From Rippkaea orientalis PCC 8801 (GTDB taxonomy: Bacteria > Cyanobacteriota > Cyanobacteriia > Cyanobacteriales > Microcystaceae), in NCBI RefSeq assembly GCF_000021805.1, contig NC_011726.1, forward strand, positions 3,938,097 through 4,002,096: a stretch of DNA of 64,000 nucleotides, written 5' to 3'. The translations under genes and the position numbers were made by a program. Below the pieces are notes generated by a model. The model saw nothing but the letters and a program-made list of their open reading frames with translations, ran no database searches and was not told the origin of the DNA. Below are positions 1 through 10,073 of the stretch, piece after piece; position 1 is the first letter of the stretch, and each line of letters starts with the position of its first letter.

Positions 1-77
1 ATCTGCTTTCTCAGACTTCCTTCCCCAAAATAGTGATTAAGATTTTTAATGACAACTACATTTTCTTGATTGATCAT
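1..77 (-). CDS. devA: DevA-type ABC exporter ATPase, N-terminal fragment
   Basis: Only the first 25 codons lie in the window; the gene continues past the left edge. The translation begins MINQENVVVIKNLNHYFGEG, the usual opening of DevA ATPases, with the aromatic residue that stacks on ATP just before the Walker A region (not in the window). A good ribosome binding site (AGGTGAG) lies just upstream of the ATG. The gene follows devB and devC on the same strand, so it would be the ATPase of a DevBCA-type exporter working with TolC. In filamentous cyanobacteria this exporter type moves heterocyst glycolipids; the substrate in a unicellular strain is not known. Confidence 0.7.
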   Translation of the reverse strand, partial: MINQENVVVIKNLNHYFGEGSLRKQ

Positions 78-120
78 AACTCACCTTTTTTGTCAACTCA
101 CTATTCTCTGTTCCCTTTAA

Positions 121-1272
121 TTAAAAAATATCAGCCGGATCAGCAGCTTTCAATTTACCCACAGCTATCCCTCCCGAAATACAACACATAATAACCGTTA
201 AAATTAAAACCGTAATTGCTCTTGATGTTACCATAATAATCGGTAATCCTGTGGCTTTAGCTGCATTAAAATAGAGTAGCATTGATAAAGAAAACCCTGG
301 AATAAATCCAATCAACGCTAAAATAATCGCCTCTTGAAAAACCACAGTAAATAAATAAAAATCCGTATATCCCATCGCTTTTAAGGTCGCATATTCTGGT
401 AAATGATCAGCCACATCCGTATAAAGAATTTGATAAACAATCACCGTCCCTACCACAAACCCCATAATTGTTCCTAACGAAAAAATAAAGCCGATCGCTG
501 TTCGATTTCTCCAGAAAGATTTCTCATGATTAATTAATTCCTCCTGAGAATAATAGCTAATATCTTTATAAGCCATATTTTCTCTTAAAAACGCTAACGT
601 AGTTTCAACATCAGCACCGGGTTTTAATTTAATAATTCCCACATCAATTAATCCCCTTTCTCGTTCAGGAAACAACCGCCAAAAATTAATATCGCTAGTA
701 ATAATTGTACCATCAGCTCCAAAAGATGTCCCTAAAGAAAATAATCCCCCAACCTGAATACGACGGTTAGAAACCTCTGTTTTAACGGTTTCTCCTGATT
801 CAAATAACGCTGCAATTGGTCCAAATTCGGCACGAGAACGCCGATCAAATAAGACAGTATCTTGCTGTTTAACAACAGAAATATTCTCAGCAATTCCTGG
901 CAGTTCAACACTGTTTTTAGTCGGATTAATTCCCATGGTAAAAACCGTTCTTTCTTTGCCTTTTTTGGGATTTTTCCAACTAGCTAACCCAATATAAACA
1001 GGCGTAACAGATTCAACCGTATCTACGGCTAACGTTTCATATAATCTTCGTTGGGAAAAACTGGTTAATTTAGTAAAGGTATCGGAATTAGAATTAAGGA
1101 TAAAAATATCCCCTTGTAAGCTATTATGTAACCGAACTGAACTATCAAATAAGGCATTTTTAAACCCCAATTGCATGAACATCAAAATATCAGCAAAGCC
1201 AATGCCCGCTAAAGCTACTAATAGACGGGTTTTTTCGTGGGTTAATTGTAAAAAAGCTAGGGGGGTTTTCAT
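121..1272 (-). CDS. devC: DevC-type ABC exporter permease (FtsX fold)
   Basis: This 383-residue inner-membrane permease has the FtsX/MacB layout: one membrane segment near residues 17-37, a large periplasmic domain to about residue 255, then three membrane segments at roughly 257-281, 303-333 and 350-372. The conserved cytoplasmic loop (LPEYATLKAMGY) that contacts the ATPase is present, and the length is typical of DevC. It starts five bases after devB ends and is followed by devA, so the three form one operon encoding a tripartite exporter. The substrate is not evident from the sequence. Confidence 0.88.
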   Translation of the reverse strand: MKTPLAFLQLTHEKTRLLVALAGIGFADILMFMQLGFKNALFDSSVRLHNSLQGDIFILNSNSDTFTKLTSFSQRRLYETLAVDTVESVTPVYIGLASWKNPKKGKERTVFTMGINPTKNSVELPGIAENISVVKQQDTVLFDRRSRAEFGPIAALFESGETVKTEVSNRRIQVGGLFSLGTSFGADGTIITSDINFWRLFPERERGLIDVGIIKLKPGADVETTLAFLRENMAYKDISYYSQEELINHEKSFWRNRTAIGFIFSLGTIMGFVVGTVIVYQILYTDVADHLPEYATLKAMGYTDFYLFTVVFQEAIILALIGFIPGFSLSMLLYFNAAKATGLPIIMVTSRAITVLILTVIMCCISGGIAVGKLKAADPADIF

Positions 1273-1277
1273 CGTAT

Positions 1278-2594
1278 TTATAACAAAATTTGTGCAACAA
1301 CTTTGGCGTAGGTTAAATTAGAAACTCGTTGACTTGATGTTGGATCTAATAAGATTTTTACTTCAATAACCCTAACGTCAACATTGGCAGCAGGATCGGT
1401 ATCTAAAACATCTTTTTTGCCAATTTGTCGCCCAATTTCTTGAACCGTTCCTTGTAGTTCTTCTGAGAAAGTATTATTCTCACTTTTAATGTTTGCTTTT
1501 TGCCCTATTTTAACTTTGTTAATATCACTTTCGTACACTTCAGCAATCACCATCATTTGCTGAGTTTCTCCCAATTCAACAATACCATTGCTATCATCCA
1601 CTTTTTCCCCTGGATAACTATGAATTTTGATAATTTGTCCATCCCCAGGAGCCTTAACATAAGCGAGATCTAAATCTTCTTGGGATTCCTTTAATTGAGC
1701 CACGGCTTGATCGACTTCTGCTTGCGCTTTTTGCACATCAACAGGACGAACTTCTGCAATACGACTTAGCGTCGCTTTTGCTTCTTGAATTTGTCGCCTC
1801 AAGCTATTAATTTTTGTCGTTGATTTAGCCTTTTCTTCTGTGATTTGTTGGCTTAGAATATTAATGGTTTTCTTCAACTTTTCTTGCGCTTCTGTTAAGC
1901 TTTCTTGGGCTTTATCTAACCCTAATTGACGCTTTTCTAAATCTTCAGCAGAAATCACCCCATCTTGGGCTAATAATTCATAGCGTTGTTCTTCCCGTTG
2001 AGCATCTTTTAATTCCGCTTCTAAGCGGTTAATTGTAGCGGTTTGTTGCTGTTTTTCTCCCGCTAATTCCATCTCTAACCGCGCAATGGTGACTTGATTG
2101 GTTGCTATTTCACCGCTTAATTCCGCTTCTAATTGTTTAATAATAGCTGCTTGAGCCTGAATTTCCCCGCTTTTTGCCCCCGCTTCAATAATAGCTAAAT
2201 TGGCTTGCGCTAAATTAACGGCTTTTTGGGCAACGTCTACCTCGGCTTTTTTCTGGTCAACATTGTCTAAAATGGCAATAATTTGACCTTTTTTAACGGA
2301 CGTTCCTTCCTGAACTAAAAGCTGACTGACTTTGGCTCCCCCTTGGTTCGGCGGTGGCGCAACATTAATCACTTCTCCCAAGGGTTCTAGCCGTCCTAGA
2401 GCGGATACCCCTTGGATCTTGGGGGGGGATACCTGAGTAGGAACAGAAGGGGCTGACGGCTCACGAGAACTTAATTTCAGCACATAAATCCCTGTGGTTC
2501 CTAAAGCGAGTAATCCTAACACAGAAACGGCGATCGCCCATTGTTTTCCCAAGGGGGGAAACAGAGGGGGTTTTGACTCGGCTGCTTGTCCCAT
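1278..2594 (-). CDS. devB: DevB-type HlyD membrane-fusion protein
   Basis: This 438-residue periplasmic adaptor has one N-terminal membrane anchor (about residues 18-40), a biotinyl-lipoyl half near residues 65-115 (EGTSVKKGQIIAILD), a long coiled-coil hairpin from about 115 to 310, and a C-terminal beta-barrel (APGDGQIIKIHSYPGEKV onward). This is the standard DevB/HlyD order. The adaptor bridges the DevCA transporter to outer-membrane TolC. It is first in the devBCA operon, so the operon promoter should lie in the 193 bp between this gene and the divergent response-regulator gene. Confidence 0.88.
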   Translation of the reverse strand: MGQAAESKPPLFPPLGKQWAIAVSVLGLLALGTTGIYVLKLSSREPSAPSVPTQVSPPKIQGVSALGRLEPLGEVINVAPPPNQGGAKVSQLLVQEGTSVKKGQIIAILDNVDQKKAEVDVAQKAVNLAQANLAIIEAGAKSGEIQAQAAIIKQLEAELSGEIATNQVTIARLEMELAGEKQQQTATINRLEAELKDAQREEQRYELLAQDGVISAEDLEKRQLGLDKAQESLTEAQEKLKKTINILSQQITEEKAKSTTKINSLRRQIQEAKATLSRIAEVRPVDVQKAQAEVDQAVAQLKESQEDLDLAYVKAPGDGQIIKIHSYPGEKVDDSNGIVELGETQQMMVIAEVYESDINKVKIGQKANIKSENNTFSEELQGTVQEIGRQIGKKDVLDTDPAANVDVRVIEVKILLDPTSSQRVSNLTYAKVVAQILL

Positions 2595-2787
2595 AGCGGT
2601 TGACTCTAGTTTGATAGATGACTAGACTAGACTGTACAGTTTGATTATAACGCTAAAATTTAGCGTGAGTAAACAAAAGGTAGGGATAAAAATTAATCTG
2701 TGAAGAGAAACAAGAAGGATGCCAGCTAGGGTATTGTAGTAAAGGGGAATCTCTGGCCGTCCCACCTTGTCCGCAATCACCTAAGTA

Positions 2788-3969
2788 ATGACCGACTCTC
2801 CTATCAACGTTCTCCTCATAGACGATCAACCGATGATCGGCGAAGCCATTCGCCGGATGTTAGGGACAGAGCCTGATATTATCTTTAACTACTGTCGTGA
2901 TCCGACTCAAGCCATTAAGCGAGCGTTGGAAGTCAAGCCGACGGTTATTTTACAAGACTTAGTGATGCCAGACATAGAAGGACTGACCCTGGTGAGGTTT
3001 CTGCGGGCTAAAGATGCCCCTACCCATGAAATTCCCCTAATCGTCCTTTCTAGCAAAGAAGATCCCCAAATTAAAGCTAAAGCCTTTAATTTAGGAGCCA
3101 ATGACTACTTAGTCAAGTTACCCGACAAAGCGGAACTGATCGCTAGGATTCGCTACCATTCGACGGCCTACATTAACCTTCTCAAACGGAAAGAAGCCGA
3201 AGAACGGCTCAAAGAAGAAAACCTGCGTCTGAGTGCAGAAATCGAAATCACTCGCAAACTGCAACAGATGATTCTACCCAAAGAAGAGGAACTCAAACAA
3301 ATTGAGGGGTTAGATATCGCCGGCTATATGGAACCCGCAACGGACGTAGGAGGAGACTATTACGACGTTTTACACCATAACGGACGGGTAAAAATTGGGA
3401 TCGGGGACGTAACCGGCCATGGCTTAGAAAGCGGCGTATTAATGATTATGGTTCAGACAGCCATCCGAACCTTAATGTCCCGGAATGAAACCGATCCCCT
3501 GAAATTTCTAGCAGTGGTTAACCGCACTATCTATGAAAACGTCAAACGGATCAATTCAGATAAAAACCTGACCCTCTCCCTACTCGATTATGAAAACAAT
3601 TGTTTGCGCCTAAGTGGGCAACATGAATCGATTATCGTGGTTCGCTCAGGAGGTAAGATAGAAATTATTGATACCATTGATTTAGGGTTTCCCGTCGGTT
3701 TAGAAGAGGATATTTCCGAGTTTTTAGGGCAAACAGAGATCTACTTAAACCCTGGAGATGGAGTTGTTCTCTATACCGACGGCATTACCGAAGCCGAAAA
3801 CCCCCAAGGGGAACTCTATGAGCTCGATCGCCTCTGTCAAGTAATTAGCAAAAACTGGGAGCAATCAGCCCAAGAAATTAAAGAGGCAGTCATCGAAGAT
3901 GTCCAGCAACATATCGATACCCAAACTGTCTATGATGACATCACCCTATTGGTGATTAAACAAAAATGA
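2788..3969 (+). CDS. Response regulator with PP2C-type (SpoIIE/RsbU) phosphatase output
   Basis: This 393-residue protein has an N-terminal REC domain (about 6-125, phospho-acceptor D57 in ILQDLVMP), a helical linker (130-165), and a C-terminal PP2C/SpoIIE domain. The phosphatase motifs are intact: [24 protein letters not shown] and YDDITLLV. Such proteins dephosphorylate a phospho-serine on a STAS protein in partner-switching pathways. A STAS protein is encoded four genes on in the same operon and is the likely substrate (inference). Phosphorylation of D57 by an unlinked histidine kinase would control activity. Icf-type regulators of carbon or stress signalling in cyanobacteria have the same design. 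Confidence 0.9.
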   Translation: MTDSPINVLLIDDQPMIGEAIRRMLGTEPDIIFNYCRDPTQAIKRALEVKPTVILQDLVMPDIEGLTLVRFLRAKDAPTHEIPLIVLSSKEDPQIKAKAFNLGANDYLVKLPDKAELIARIRYHSTAYINLLKRKEAEERLKEENLRLSAEIEITRKLQQMILPKEEELKQIEGLDIAGYMEPATDVGGDYYDVLHHNGRVKIGIGDVTGHGLESGVLMIMVQTAIRTLMSRNETDPLKFLAVVNRTIYENVKRINSDKNLTLSLLDYENNCLRLSGQHESIIVVRSGGKIEIIDTIDLGFPVGLEEDISEFLGQTEIYLNPGDGVVLYTDGITEAENPQGELYELDRLCQVISKNWEQSAQEIKEAVIEDVQQHIDTQTVYDDITLLVIKQK

Positions 3970-3988
3970 TATTTACCGATCACCCCCG

Positions 3989-5038
3989 ATGAGGATTGCA
4001 ATTGTCAATGATATGATGATGGCAGTGGCAGCATTACAGCGCGTGGTCACTTCCGTTCCTGATTATGAAATCGCCTGGATTGCCCACAATGGTAGTCAAG
4101 CGATCGCCCATTGTGCCACGGATACCCCTGATCTCATTCTGATGGATATTATCATGCCAGAGATCGATGGGGTAGAAGCGACTCACATCATCATGGAACA
4201 TTCTCCCTGTGCCATTCTGATTGTCACAGCCAGCATCAAAAGCAATTCCTCGAAAATTTTTGAAGCCATGGGCTACGGGGCTTTAGATGTCGTTAGCACA
4301 CCCGTATTAGGACGGTTGGGTGATCCTGAAGCAGCAGCCATTTTACTCGATAAAATTGCCACCATTGGGGTCTTAATTGGACAACGCAAATCTAAGTCAG
4401 TTCATAAAGATCTTCTAAAATCCGCCAATAGTCGGGGAAAAAGCAAACTTTCAACCCCTCCTTCAGCCCTACCTCCCTTAGTGGTGATTGGAGTCTCAAC
4501 AGGCGGTCCTAAAGCCCTAGCAGTTCTCTTGGGAGCTCTGCCAAGCAGTTTTCCAGCAGCGATCGTCATTATTCAGCACGTCGATGCGCAATTTGCTCCC
4601 GGTTTAGCCACTTGGCTCAACAAACAAACCTCCTTACCCGTTCGTCTGGCGATGGAAGGGGATTCACTGAAAAGCGGAACCGTTTTACTAGCCGGTACGA
4701 ATGATCACTTAGTCTTGCGTCCCAATTTAACGCTAAAATATACAGAGAAGCCTCAAGATTACCCCTATCGTCCATCGGTAGATGTTTTTTGCCAAAGTGT
4801 GGCTGACTATTGGAGTCGAAAAGGAACTGCCGTACTACTTACGGGCATGGGAAGAGATGGGGCTTTAGGGTTGAAGGAGTTACGGTCTAAAGGATGGCAC
4901 ACCATCGCCCAAGATAAGCAAAGCTGTGTGGTTTATGGAATGCCCAAAGCTGCTGTTGAGATGGATTCTGCCGTTGAAATTTTACCTTTATCTGACATTG
5001 CCCCGGCTCTGATTAAAAGAGTCACCCCAACATCTTAA
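3989..5038 (+). CDS. cheB: CheB-like response regulator / protein-glutamate methylesterase
   Basis: This 349-residue protein has a REC domain (residues 1-120, acceptor D53) and a CheB methylesterase domain (about 160-345). The catalytic triad is visible: S170 in GVSTGG, H197 in IIQH and D290 in MGRDGA. CheB removes methyl groups from, or deamidates, glutamates on chemoreceptors. No chemoreceptor, CheR or CheA lies in the window; the gene sits 19 bases after a PP2C response regulator and just before partner-switching genes, so its substrate here may be unusual. It is co-transcribed with its neighbours by spacing. Confidence 0.9.
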   Translation: MRIAIVNDMMMAVAALQRVVTSVPDYEIAWIAHNGSQAIAHCATDTPDLILMDIIMPEIDGVEATHIIMEHSPCAILIVTASIKSNSSKIFEAMGYGALDVVSTPVLGRLGDPEAAAILLDKIATIGVLIGQRKSKSVHKDLLKSANSRGKSKLSTPPSALPPLVVIGVSTGGPKALAVLLGALPSSFPAAIVIIQHVDAQFAPGLATWLNKQTSLPVRLAMEGDSLKSGTVLLAGTNDHLVLRPNLTLKYTEKPQDYPYRPSVDVFCQSVADYWSRKGTAVLLTGMGRDGALGLKELRSKGWHTIAQDKQSCVVYGMPKAAVEMDSAVEILPLSDIAPALIKRVTPTS

Positions 5039-5058
5039 AAAAATACGATGAATGACCC

Positions 5059-5646
5059 ATGAAAACCTCTGAGATTTATGGAGATTTTGACGATAATCTA
5101 CCCGATAACGATCAGTTTTTAGTGATTAGTTTTTCGCCTTCTTCAATTCCCTTAAAACAGCGATGGCGCAATAATGGTTTATCAGCAGATTTTATGGCCG
5201 ATTATCTAACTACCTTTTTTCCCATTGATGAAAATGATGTTAAGACCATCGCTCGTCAAAAGGAACTCAAAGCGGGGGTGAGTTATATTGCCAATGAACT
5301 GCTAGAAAATGCTATGAAGTTTCACGATGACAGAACCGAAGACCCGATCAGATTTGGCATCCGTCTCCTAGAAGATACGGTGGTGTTGTTTTCCTCTAAT
5401 TGTGTCTCTCTAGAGACGTGGTTAAAGTTTCAGCCGATTGTTAACGATTTGATTACTTGCGATCTCGAAGAATTGTATGTTACTCAACTCGAAAAACTGG
5501 CCGAAGATGACGAAAGCAGAGCGTCTGGGTTAGGATTGATTACCATTATGAATGACTACGGGGCTACCCTAGGCTGGAAAATTGATAAAACCCAAGAAAA
5601 AGATGATTTAATAACCATCAATACCATGGCACAACTGAAGATTTAA
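5059..5646 (+). CDS. GHKL-like regulator, slr1658-type family
   Basis: This is a 195-residue soluble protein. The segment NELLENAMKF at 79-88 resembles the N-box of GHKL ATPases, and SGLGLITI at 155-162 resembles a G2 box, so an anti-sigma-kinase (RsbW/SiaB-like) role is plausible. I recall it as matching the cyanobacterial family called slr1658 superfamily regulator; that name is from memory. It lies between CheB and a STAS gene, as expected for the switch kinase that would phosphorylate the STAS partner. The canonical D-box (DxGxG) is not obvious, so ATP binding is not assured. Confidence 0.7.
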   Translation: MKTSEIYGDFDDNLPDNDQFLVISFSPSSIPLKQRWRNNGLSADFMADYLTTFFPIDENDVKTIARQKELKAGVSYIANELLENAMKFHDDRTEDPIRFGIRLLEDTVVLFSSNCVSLETWLKFQPIVNDLITCDLEELYVTQLEKLAEDDESRASGLGLITIMNDYGATLGWKIDKTQEKDDLITINTMAQLKI

Positions 5647-5712
5647 CCGTTAAGTTAGATCTTAATCCTCAATCTGCTTCAATGATTAGTGATATTTTAG
5701 GAGTTAAAATCA

Positions 5713-6057
5713 ATGGAAGTTCAAGGAGAAAACTATCAAGTTACCTTTGATTCCGATAGCGCAACAGTTACTTTTGCCGGCTCTCTTAGATTGGGAGGAA
5801 TGGAAGAGTACCAACCTATTGTTGAAGTTTTAAATCATGTTAGTGAACAAGATTATGAGGCAGTTATTCTTGATGTCAAAAAACTAGAATTTCTCAACAG
5901 TTCTGGCATTAGTATGTTATCTAAATTTGTCATTAATGTTCGCAAGAAAAATACGACCAGTATCTTGGTCAAAGGGGCGAAAGAGTTTGCTTGGCAAGAA
6001 AAATCCTTGAAAAACCTTCAAAGATTAATGCCTAATTTGAACCTAGAAATGGAATAG
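5713..6057 (+). CDS. STAS-domain anti-anti-sigma-like protein, slr1659-type
   Basis: This 114-residue single-domain protein has the STAS fold pattern. The segment ILDVKKLEFLNSSGISML carries the conserved switch serine (S63 or S64), the residue phosphorylated by the partner kinase and dephosphorylated by PP2C enzymes. It resembles the cyanobacterial slr1659 superfamily. It is the fourth gene of the signalling operon, so it is the likely node on which the upstream phosphatase and GHKL-like protein act. Its downstream target, a sigma factor or an enzyme, is not encoded here. Confidence 0.82.
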   Translation: MEVQGENYQVTFDSDSATVTFAGSLRLGGMEEYQPIVEVLNHVSEQDYEAVILDVKKLEFLNSSGISMLSKFVINVRKKNTTSILVKGAKEFAWQEKSLKNLQRLMPNLNLEME

Positions 6058-6071
6058 GATGTAATTAAACG

Positions 6072-6563
6072 ATGATTGAAAATCAAGTGTCTACGGAACA
6101 ACTATCTTTAGAAATCGAAGCTCTTCAAAAACGGATTGAAGAGCTAGAAAATGATAAAGAAGATTTAGAAATATTGGTTGAAACGATTACTGAACATTCC
6201 ACCGATCTCGAAAATGAAATTTATGAAAAGAATCAGATCATGCTAAAGTATTTAGAGCAGGTGAAATTGGTCACTCAAGCAGCAGCAGCAGTAGAAGCAG
6301 AAAGTTTTGAGATCGATAGTCTTAATCCAGTTTCAGAGAGAAATGATGAGTTAGGTCAACTAGCTCGTGTTTTCCAAAATATGGCGAATCAAGTTAAAAT
6401 AAGGGAAAAGAAATTACGGCAACAGGTTCAGGAATTACAAATCAAAATCGATAGAAAAAAACAGTCTGAGCAAGTGGCTGAAATTATTCAAACGGATTCC
6501 TTTCAAAACTTAAAACAAAAATTACAAGAGATGAAAAAACAAAAGAAAAAAAGTCCTTCTTGA
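6072..6563 (+). CDS. Coiled-coil protein with HAMP-like linker
   Basis: This 163-residue soluble protein begins with a long acidic coiled coil (about 8-65), followed by a HAMP-like second helix (ERNDELGQLARVFQNMANQV, about 95-114) and a second basic coiled coil to the end (KKQKKKSPS). No membrane segment is present, so it is not a receptor. It lies 14 bases after the STAS gene and closes the operon. It may be a cytoplasmic scaffold or an input module for the partner switch; that role is inferred only from position and architecture. Confidence 0.7.
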   Translation: MIENQVSTEQLSLEIEALQKRIEELENDKEDLEILVETITEHSTDLENEIYEKNQIMLKYLEQVKLVTQAAAAVEAESFEIDSLNPVSERNDELGQLARVFQNMANQVKIREKKLRQQVQELQIKIDRKKQSEQVAEIIQTDSFQNLKQKLQEMKKQKKKSPS

Positions 6564-6593
6564 ACAATCCCTTTGGCTATCATCTACCTAGTT

Positions 6594-7042
6594 TTAATTA
6601 TTGAAAAACGACTTTTTGAGTTTTTTTGAGACTAAAACCTCTATATATTCTGCTCTAATTCCTTGAGATAAATCATCTAAGACAATCATCGTTGTTGTTA
6701 ATCCGCTATGATGCCATATATAATCTACAATATCGTATCCCCAATCTTTAGTAACCAGTGAACCCTCTTGACTGAGAGGATTTCTATGATATTGAGGTCG
6801 GAGAATATAATCAATGATCCCTCTTTCATTTTTAAACGCTCTAGGACGCGATGCTTGATCTTTCATCACAAGTGGAACGGTAAAAATGTGAGCTCCTCCT
6901 GACTTCAATGTTCTAGCAATTTCAGCAAAAGCACGTTCAGGATTAAAAATGTGTTCTAAAACATCCTGTGTAATGATTAAGTCAAAACTTTCATCAGGAA
7001 AGGTTTGAGCCTACAAATCTTCATTTCTATTTTGTGTCTAAA
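6594..7042 (-). pseudogene. Truncated class I methyltransferase remnant
   Basis: The minus strand encodes the C-terminal half of a SAM methyltransferase: PDESFDLIITQDVLEHIFNP, then ARTLKSGGAHIFTVPL. Reading upstream in the same frame, NEDL is followed by TAG and then AQTFPDES; a CAG (Gln) there would make the reading continuous, so one nonsense change is likely. Beyond about 7042 the frame closes again, and the N-terminal SAM-binding motif I is missing. The open part alone (6594-6908, TTG start) could be called as a 104-residue protein but has no catalytic core. It is probably a dead gene wedged between the signalling operon and ftsY. Confidence 0.7.
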
Positions 7043-7096
7043 GTTTTGTTAAAATCAATTAAAAGACTATACTGAGTTATCCTAAAAATTATTCCT

Positions 7097-8596
7097 ATGT
7101 TTAATTGGTTTCGCCGTAAAGCGGAAACACCTGCTCAACCCCAAACAGAAGAACCCTTATCAGAACAGCAAGGGACTCAACCTGAAGCAACAGAACCCCC
7201 AACTTCCGAGGAAGCTCCCCCAAATACCCAAGAAGATTATCTCAATTGGGCGAAATCTGCCTACAAAAACCTTCAGCAACGCAAAGAAGACTCTCAACCG
7301 GAAAAGACACCAGAAAGCGTCGAAACGGAAACAGAATTAACCCAAGAACAGACAACAGAAAGTCAGCCAACCCTAACGTCGAGGGCAATAGAAGCCGAAA
7401 ACCCGCCAGAAGAACCGATTATCACCCCTGTAACTGCGACTATTGAATCAACGGAACCCTTAGCGGTAGAAACCGCCGAAGAACCGATAACGGCTGCTCC
7501 AGAAACTGTCCCCGCTTGGATGCAAAAATCCGATCGCCTGGAAATTCTCAAAGAAACCGCGATCGAGACCGAAGAAGAACCCGAATTAGCCTTTGATGAG
7601 GAATTTGTCTGGTCAGCTAAGGTACTCGCTGCTCAAGGGCGTACCCCAGAGAACATTTCTGCCGAAGAAATTAACTGGCTCAAACGGCTGCGTCAAGGAC
7701 TAGGGAAAACCCGTCGCGGTTTAGTCAACCAACTCAAAGCCATTGTTGGTCAAGGTCCGCTCAATCAAGATGCGGTGATGGAAATTGAAGCCTTATTGCT
7801 TCAGGCTGATGTAGGGTTAGAAGCAACCGATTATATTATCAATAAACTGCAAAATAAACTCAGAGAAGAATCTTTGCCCTCAGAACAGGCGATCGAGTAT
7901 CTTAAAGAGATTTTACGCGAAATTCTCGATCGCCCGCTACAACAGGTAAAAAATCCAGGGTTTGCCCCCGAAAAAGACACCCTGAATATCTGGTTAATGA
8001 CAGGGGTTAATGGGGCAGGAAAAACCACTACCATTGGAAAATTAGCTCATTTATCTCAAAAATCGGGTTATAGCTGTATGATTGCGGCGGCGGATACTTT
8101 CCGCGCGGCGGCGGTGGAACAGGTGAAAGTCTGGGGAGAACGGACGAACACCCCCGTGATCGCTAACCCAGGTAAAAATACCGATCCGGCGGCGGTGGTT
8201 TTTGATGGCATTGCGGCGGCACAATCGCGTCAAACGGAATTATTATTAGTGGATACGGCGGGGCGGTTGCAGAATAAGAAGAATTTAATGGAGGAATTAT
8301 CCAAAATTCGACGCATTATCGACAAAAAAGCCCCTGATGCCCAGGTTGAGGCCTTATTGGTTCTCGATGCTACTTTAGGACAAAATGGACTGCGCCAAGC
8401 GGAGGTATTTTCCGAGTCGGCTAAATTAAGTGGGGTAGTCTTAACCAAATTAGATGGAACGGCTAAAGGAGGGGTAGCCTTGGCCATTGCTCAACAACTT
8501 AATTTACCCATTCGCTTTATTGGGGCAGGGGAAGGCATTGAAGATTTACGGCCGTTTTCGAGTTATGAATTTGTCGAGGCGTTATTAAATGGATAA
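7097..8596 (+). CDS. ftsY: Signal recognition particle receptor FtsY
   Basis: This 499-residue SRP-receptor GTPase docks ribosome-SRP complexes at the membrane for co-translational insertion. An acidic, low-complexity A domain (about 1-190) precedes the NG domain. GTPase motifs are clear: G1 GVNGAGKTTT near 302-311, DTAGR near 386 and TKLDGTAKGG near 449. It is complete and of ordinary length for a cyanobacterial FtsY with an extended A domain. A methyltransferase and leuD follow at close spacing, a probable transcription unit. Confidence 0.96.
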   Translation: MFNWFRRKAETPAQPQTEEPLSEQQGTQPEATEPPTSEEAPPNTQEDYLNWAKSAYKNLQQRKEDSQPEKTPESVETETELTQEQTTESQPTLTSRAIEAENPPEEPIITPVTATIESTEPLAVETAEEPITAAPETVPAWMQKSDRLEILKETAIETEEEPELAFDEEFVWSAKVLAAQGRTPENISAEEINWLKRLRQGLGKTRRGLVNQLKAIVGQGPLNQDAVMEIEALLLQADVGLEATDYIINKLQNKLREESLPSEQAIEYLKEILREILDRPLQQVKNPGFAPEKDTLNIWLMTGVNGAGKTTTIGKLAHLSQKSGYSCMIAAADTFRAAAVEQVKVWGERTNTPVIANPGKNTDPAAVVFDGIAAAQSRQTELLLVDTAGRLQNKKNLMEELSKIRRIIDKKAPDAQVEALLVLDATLGQNGLRQAEVFSESAKLSGVVLTKLDGTAKGGVALAIAQQLNLPIRFIGAGEGIEDLRPFSSYEFVEALLNG

Positions 8597-8617
8597 TAAA
8601 CAAAGGCAACAAGTCTA

Positions 8618-9457
8618 ATGGATAATTATAAAGATTATAAACATCAGGTTACTGAGTTTTTTAATCAGCGTCAAAATAACTATGATACCGATTACAGTTA
8701 CCGTCGAGGACTAAGGCTAGTTCAATTAACCCCCATCGAAAAAGGACAAAAAATCTTAGATATTGCTACGGGAACAGGAATTGCAGCGATCGAAGCAGCG
8801 ATAAAACTCGATAAAACTGGTCAAATTATTGGGGTGGACTTTTCCCCTGGAATGTTAACAACTGCCCAGAGAAAAATTGACAAGGCACAATTAAAAAATA
8901 TTGAGTTAATCCAAGCGGATATTGACGAGTTGTCCTTTCCTGAAGAAAGTTTTGATGTTATTTTATGTTCCTCCGCGTTGCCTTGGTTTACTGATATTCC
9001 AAAAAGCTTAATGAAATGGCATTCCTGGTTAAAAACCGGAGGAATTATGTCCTTTTCTTGTTATTCAGAAACCGCCTTTTTAACACCAATTATTGTTAGA
9101 GTATGTGGTAATATTTACAATATCGATCTACCGAATTGGAACGAACCCTTGGGAACCCCGCAAAAATGCCATCAAGTATTAGAAAAAGCGGGATTTAAAC
9201 AGATCAAAATTACCACTGAACAATTCGGGGCTTATCTTAACTTAGAAGAAGCTAAAGATTGGTGGAAAGGAGAGTCAACTTGGATTAACCCTAGAGGAAA
9301 TCCTCTACAATTGTTATCAGACAAACAACTCCAAACCTTAAAAAAAGCGTATGATAAAGAGATTGAAGCCTTAGCCACTGTCAAAGGTGTTTGGCAAGAT
9401 ATTACAACTTTTTTTGTCATCGCCCGTAAGTCAACCCCCATAGGAGTCAATGGATGA
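8618..9457 (+). CDS. Class I SAM-dependent methyltransferase (UbiE-like)
   Basis: This 279-residue protein has a Rossmann methyltransferase fold. Motif I is [16 protein letters not shown] (about 46-61), and the acidic end of the second strand is GVDFSPGM. The post-motif region [16 protein letters not shown] matches UbiE/COQ5-like enzymes. The substrate cannot be read from the sequence. It lies 22 bases after ftsY, and its stop overlaps the leuD start (ATGA), so it is translationally coupled to leuD. Confidence 0.85.
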   Translation: MDNYKDYKHQVTEFFNQRQNNYDTDYSYRRGLRLVQLTPIEKGQKILDIATGTGIAAIEAAIKLDKTGQIIGVDFSPGMLTTAQRKIDKAQLKNIELIQADIDELSFPEESFDVILCSSALPWFTDIPKSLMKWHSWLKTGGIMSFSCYSETAFLTPIIVRVCGNIYNIDLPNWNEPLGTPQKCHQVLEKAGFKQIKITTEQFGAYLNLEEAKDWWKGESTWINPRGNPLQLLSDKQLQTLKKAYDKEIEALATVKGVWQDITTFFVIARKSTPIGVNG

Positions 9458-10047
9458 GCCAAGTACAAACGATTTCAGGATCAGGTATTCCCTTGATAGG
9501 GGATGATATTGATACCGATCGCATCATTCCCGCGCGGTTTTTACGCTGTGTCACCTTCGACGGGTTAGGGGAACAGGTTTTTGCTGATGATCGTGCCCAA
9601 TTAAAAGGACAACACCCCTTTGATCAACCCCAATACCAGGGAGCCAAAATCTTAGTTGTTAACGCTAATTTTGGCTGTGGTTCATCGCGGGAGCACGCGC
9701 CTCAAGCCATTATACGGTGGGGGATTCAAGCCATTGTCGGGGAAAGTTTTGCCGAAATCTTTTTGGGAAATTGTATCGCCAATGGGGTTCCCTGTGTGAC
9801 AGCCCAACCCGAAGCGATTAAGGAATTACAAGCTTTAGTCCAAGGGAATCCTCAACAAGAGATTACCCTAGATTTAGCCACCCTAACCATCCATTGTGGT
9901 GAGTGGGTCGCTCCGATTACCATCGGAGAAGGATCACGACAAATGTTGCTCAGGGGAACGTGGGATAGCTGCGGACAACTGATCCAAAATATCGACCAAA
10001 TTCGCCAAACAGCCAGTAAATTAACCTATCTGTCATGGAGTGCTTAG
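9454..10047 (+). CDS. leuD: 3-isopropylmalate dehydratase small subunit
   Basis: This 197-residue subunit works with LeuC in leucine biosynthesis, isomerising 2- to 3-isopropylmalate. Aconitase-swivel motifs are clear: [14 protein letters not shown] near the N-terminus and [11 protein letters not shown] near residue 70. The length is typical of bacterial LeuD. The start overlaps the preceding methyltransferase stop by four bases. leuC is not in the window. A hairpin follows the gene. Confidence 0.95.
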   Translation: MSQVQTISGSGIPLIGDDIDTDRIIPARFLRCVTFDGLGEQVFADDRAQLKGQHPFDQPQYQGAKILVVNANFGCGSSREHAPQAIIRWGIQAIVGESFAEIFLGNCIANGVPCVTAQPEAIKELQALVQGNPQQEITLDLATLTIHCGEWVAPITIGEGSRQMLLRGTWDSCGQLIQNIDQIRQTASKLTYLSWSA

Positions 10048-10073
10048 ATTAGCCCATGTTGATCTAAAACATA

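Noticed and set aside
7363-8487. Several antisense open frames of 60-85 codons inside ftsY
   Set aside because: They lie wholly within a well-supported GTPase gene and have no family pattern or ribosome binding site.
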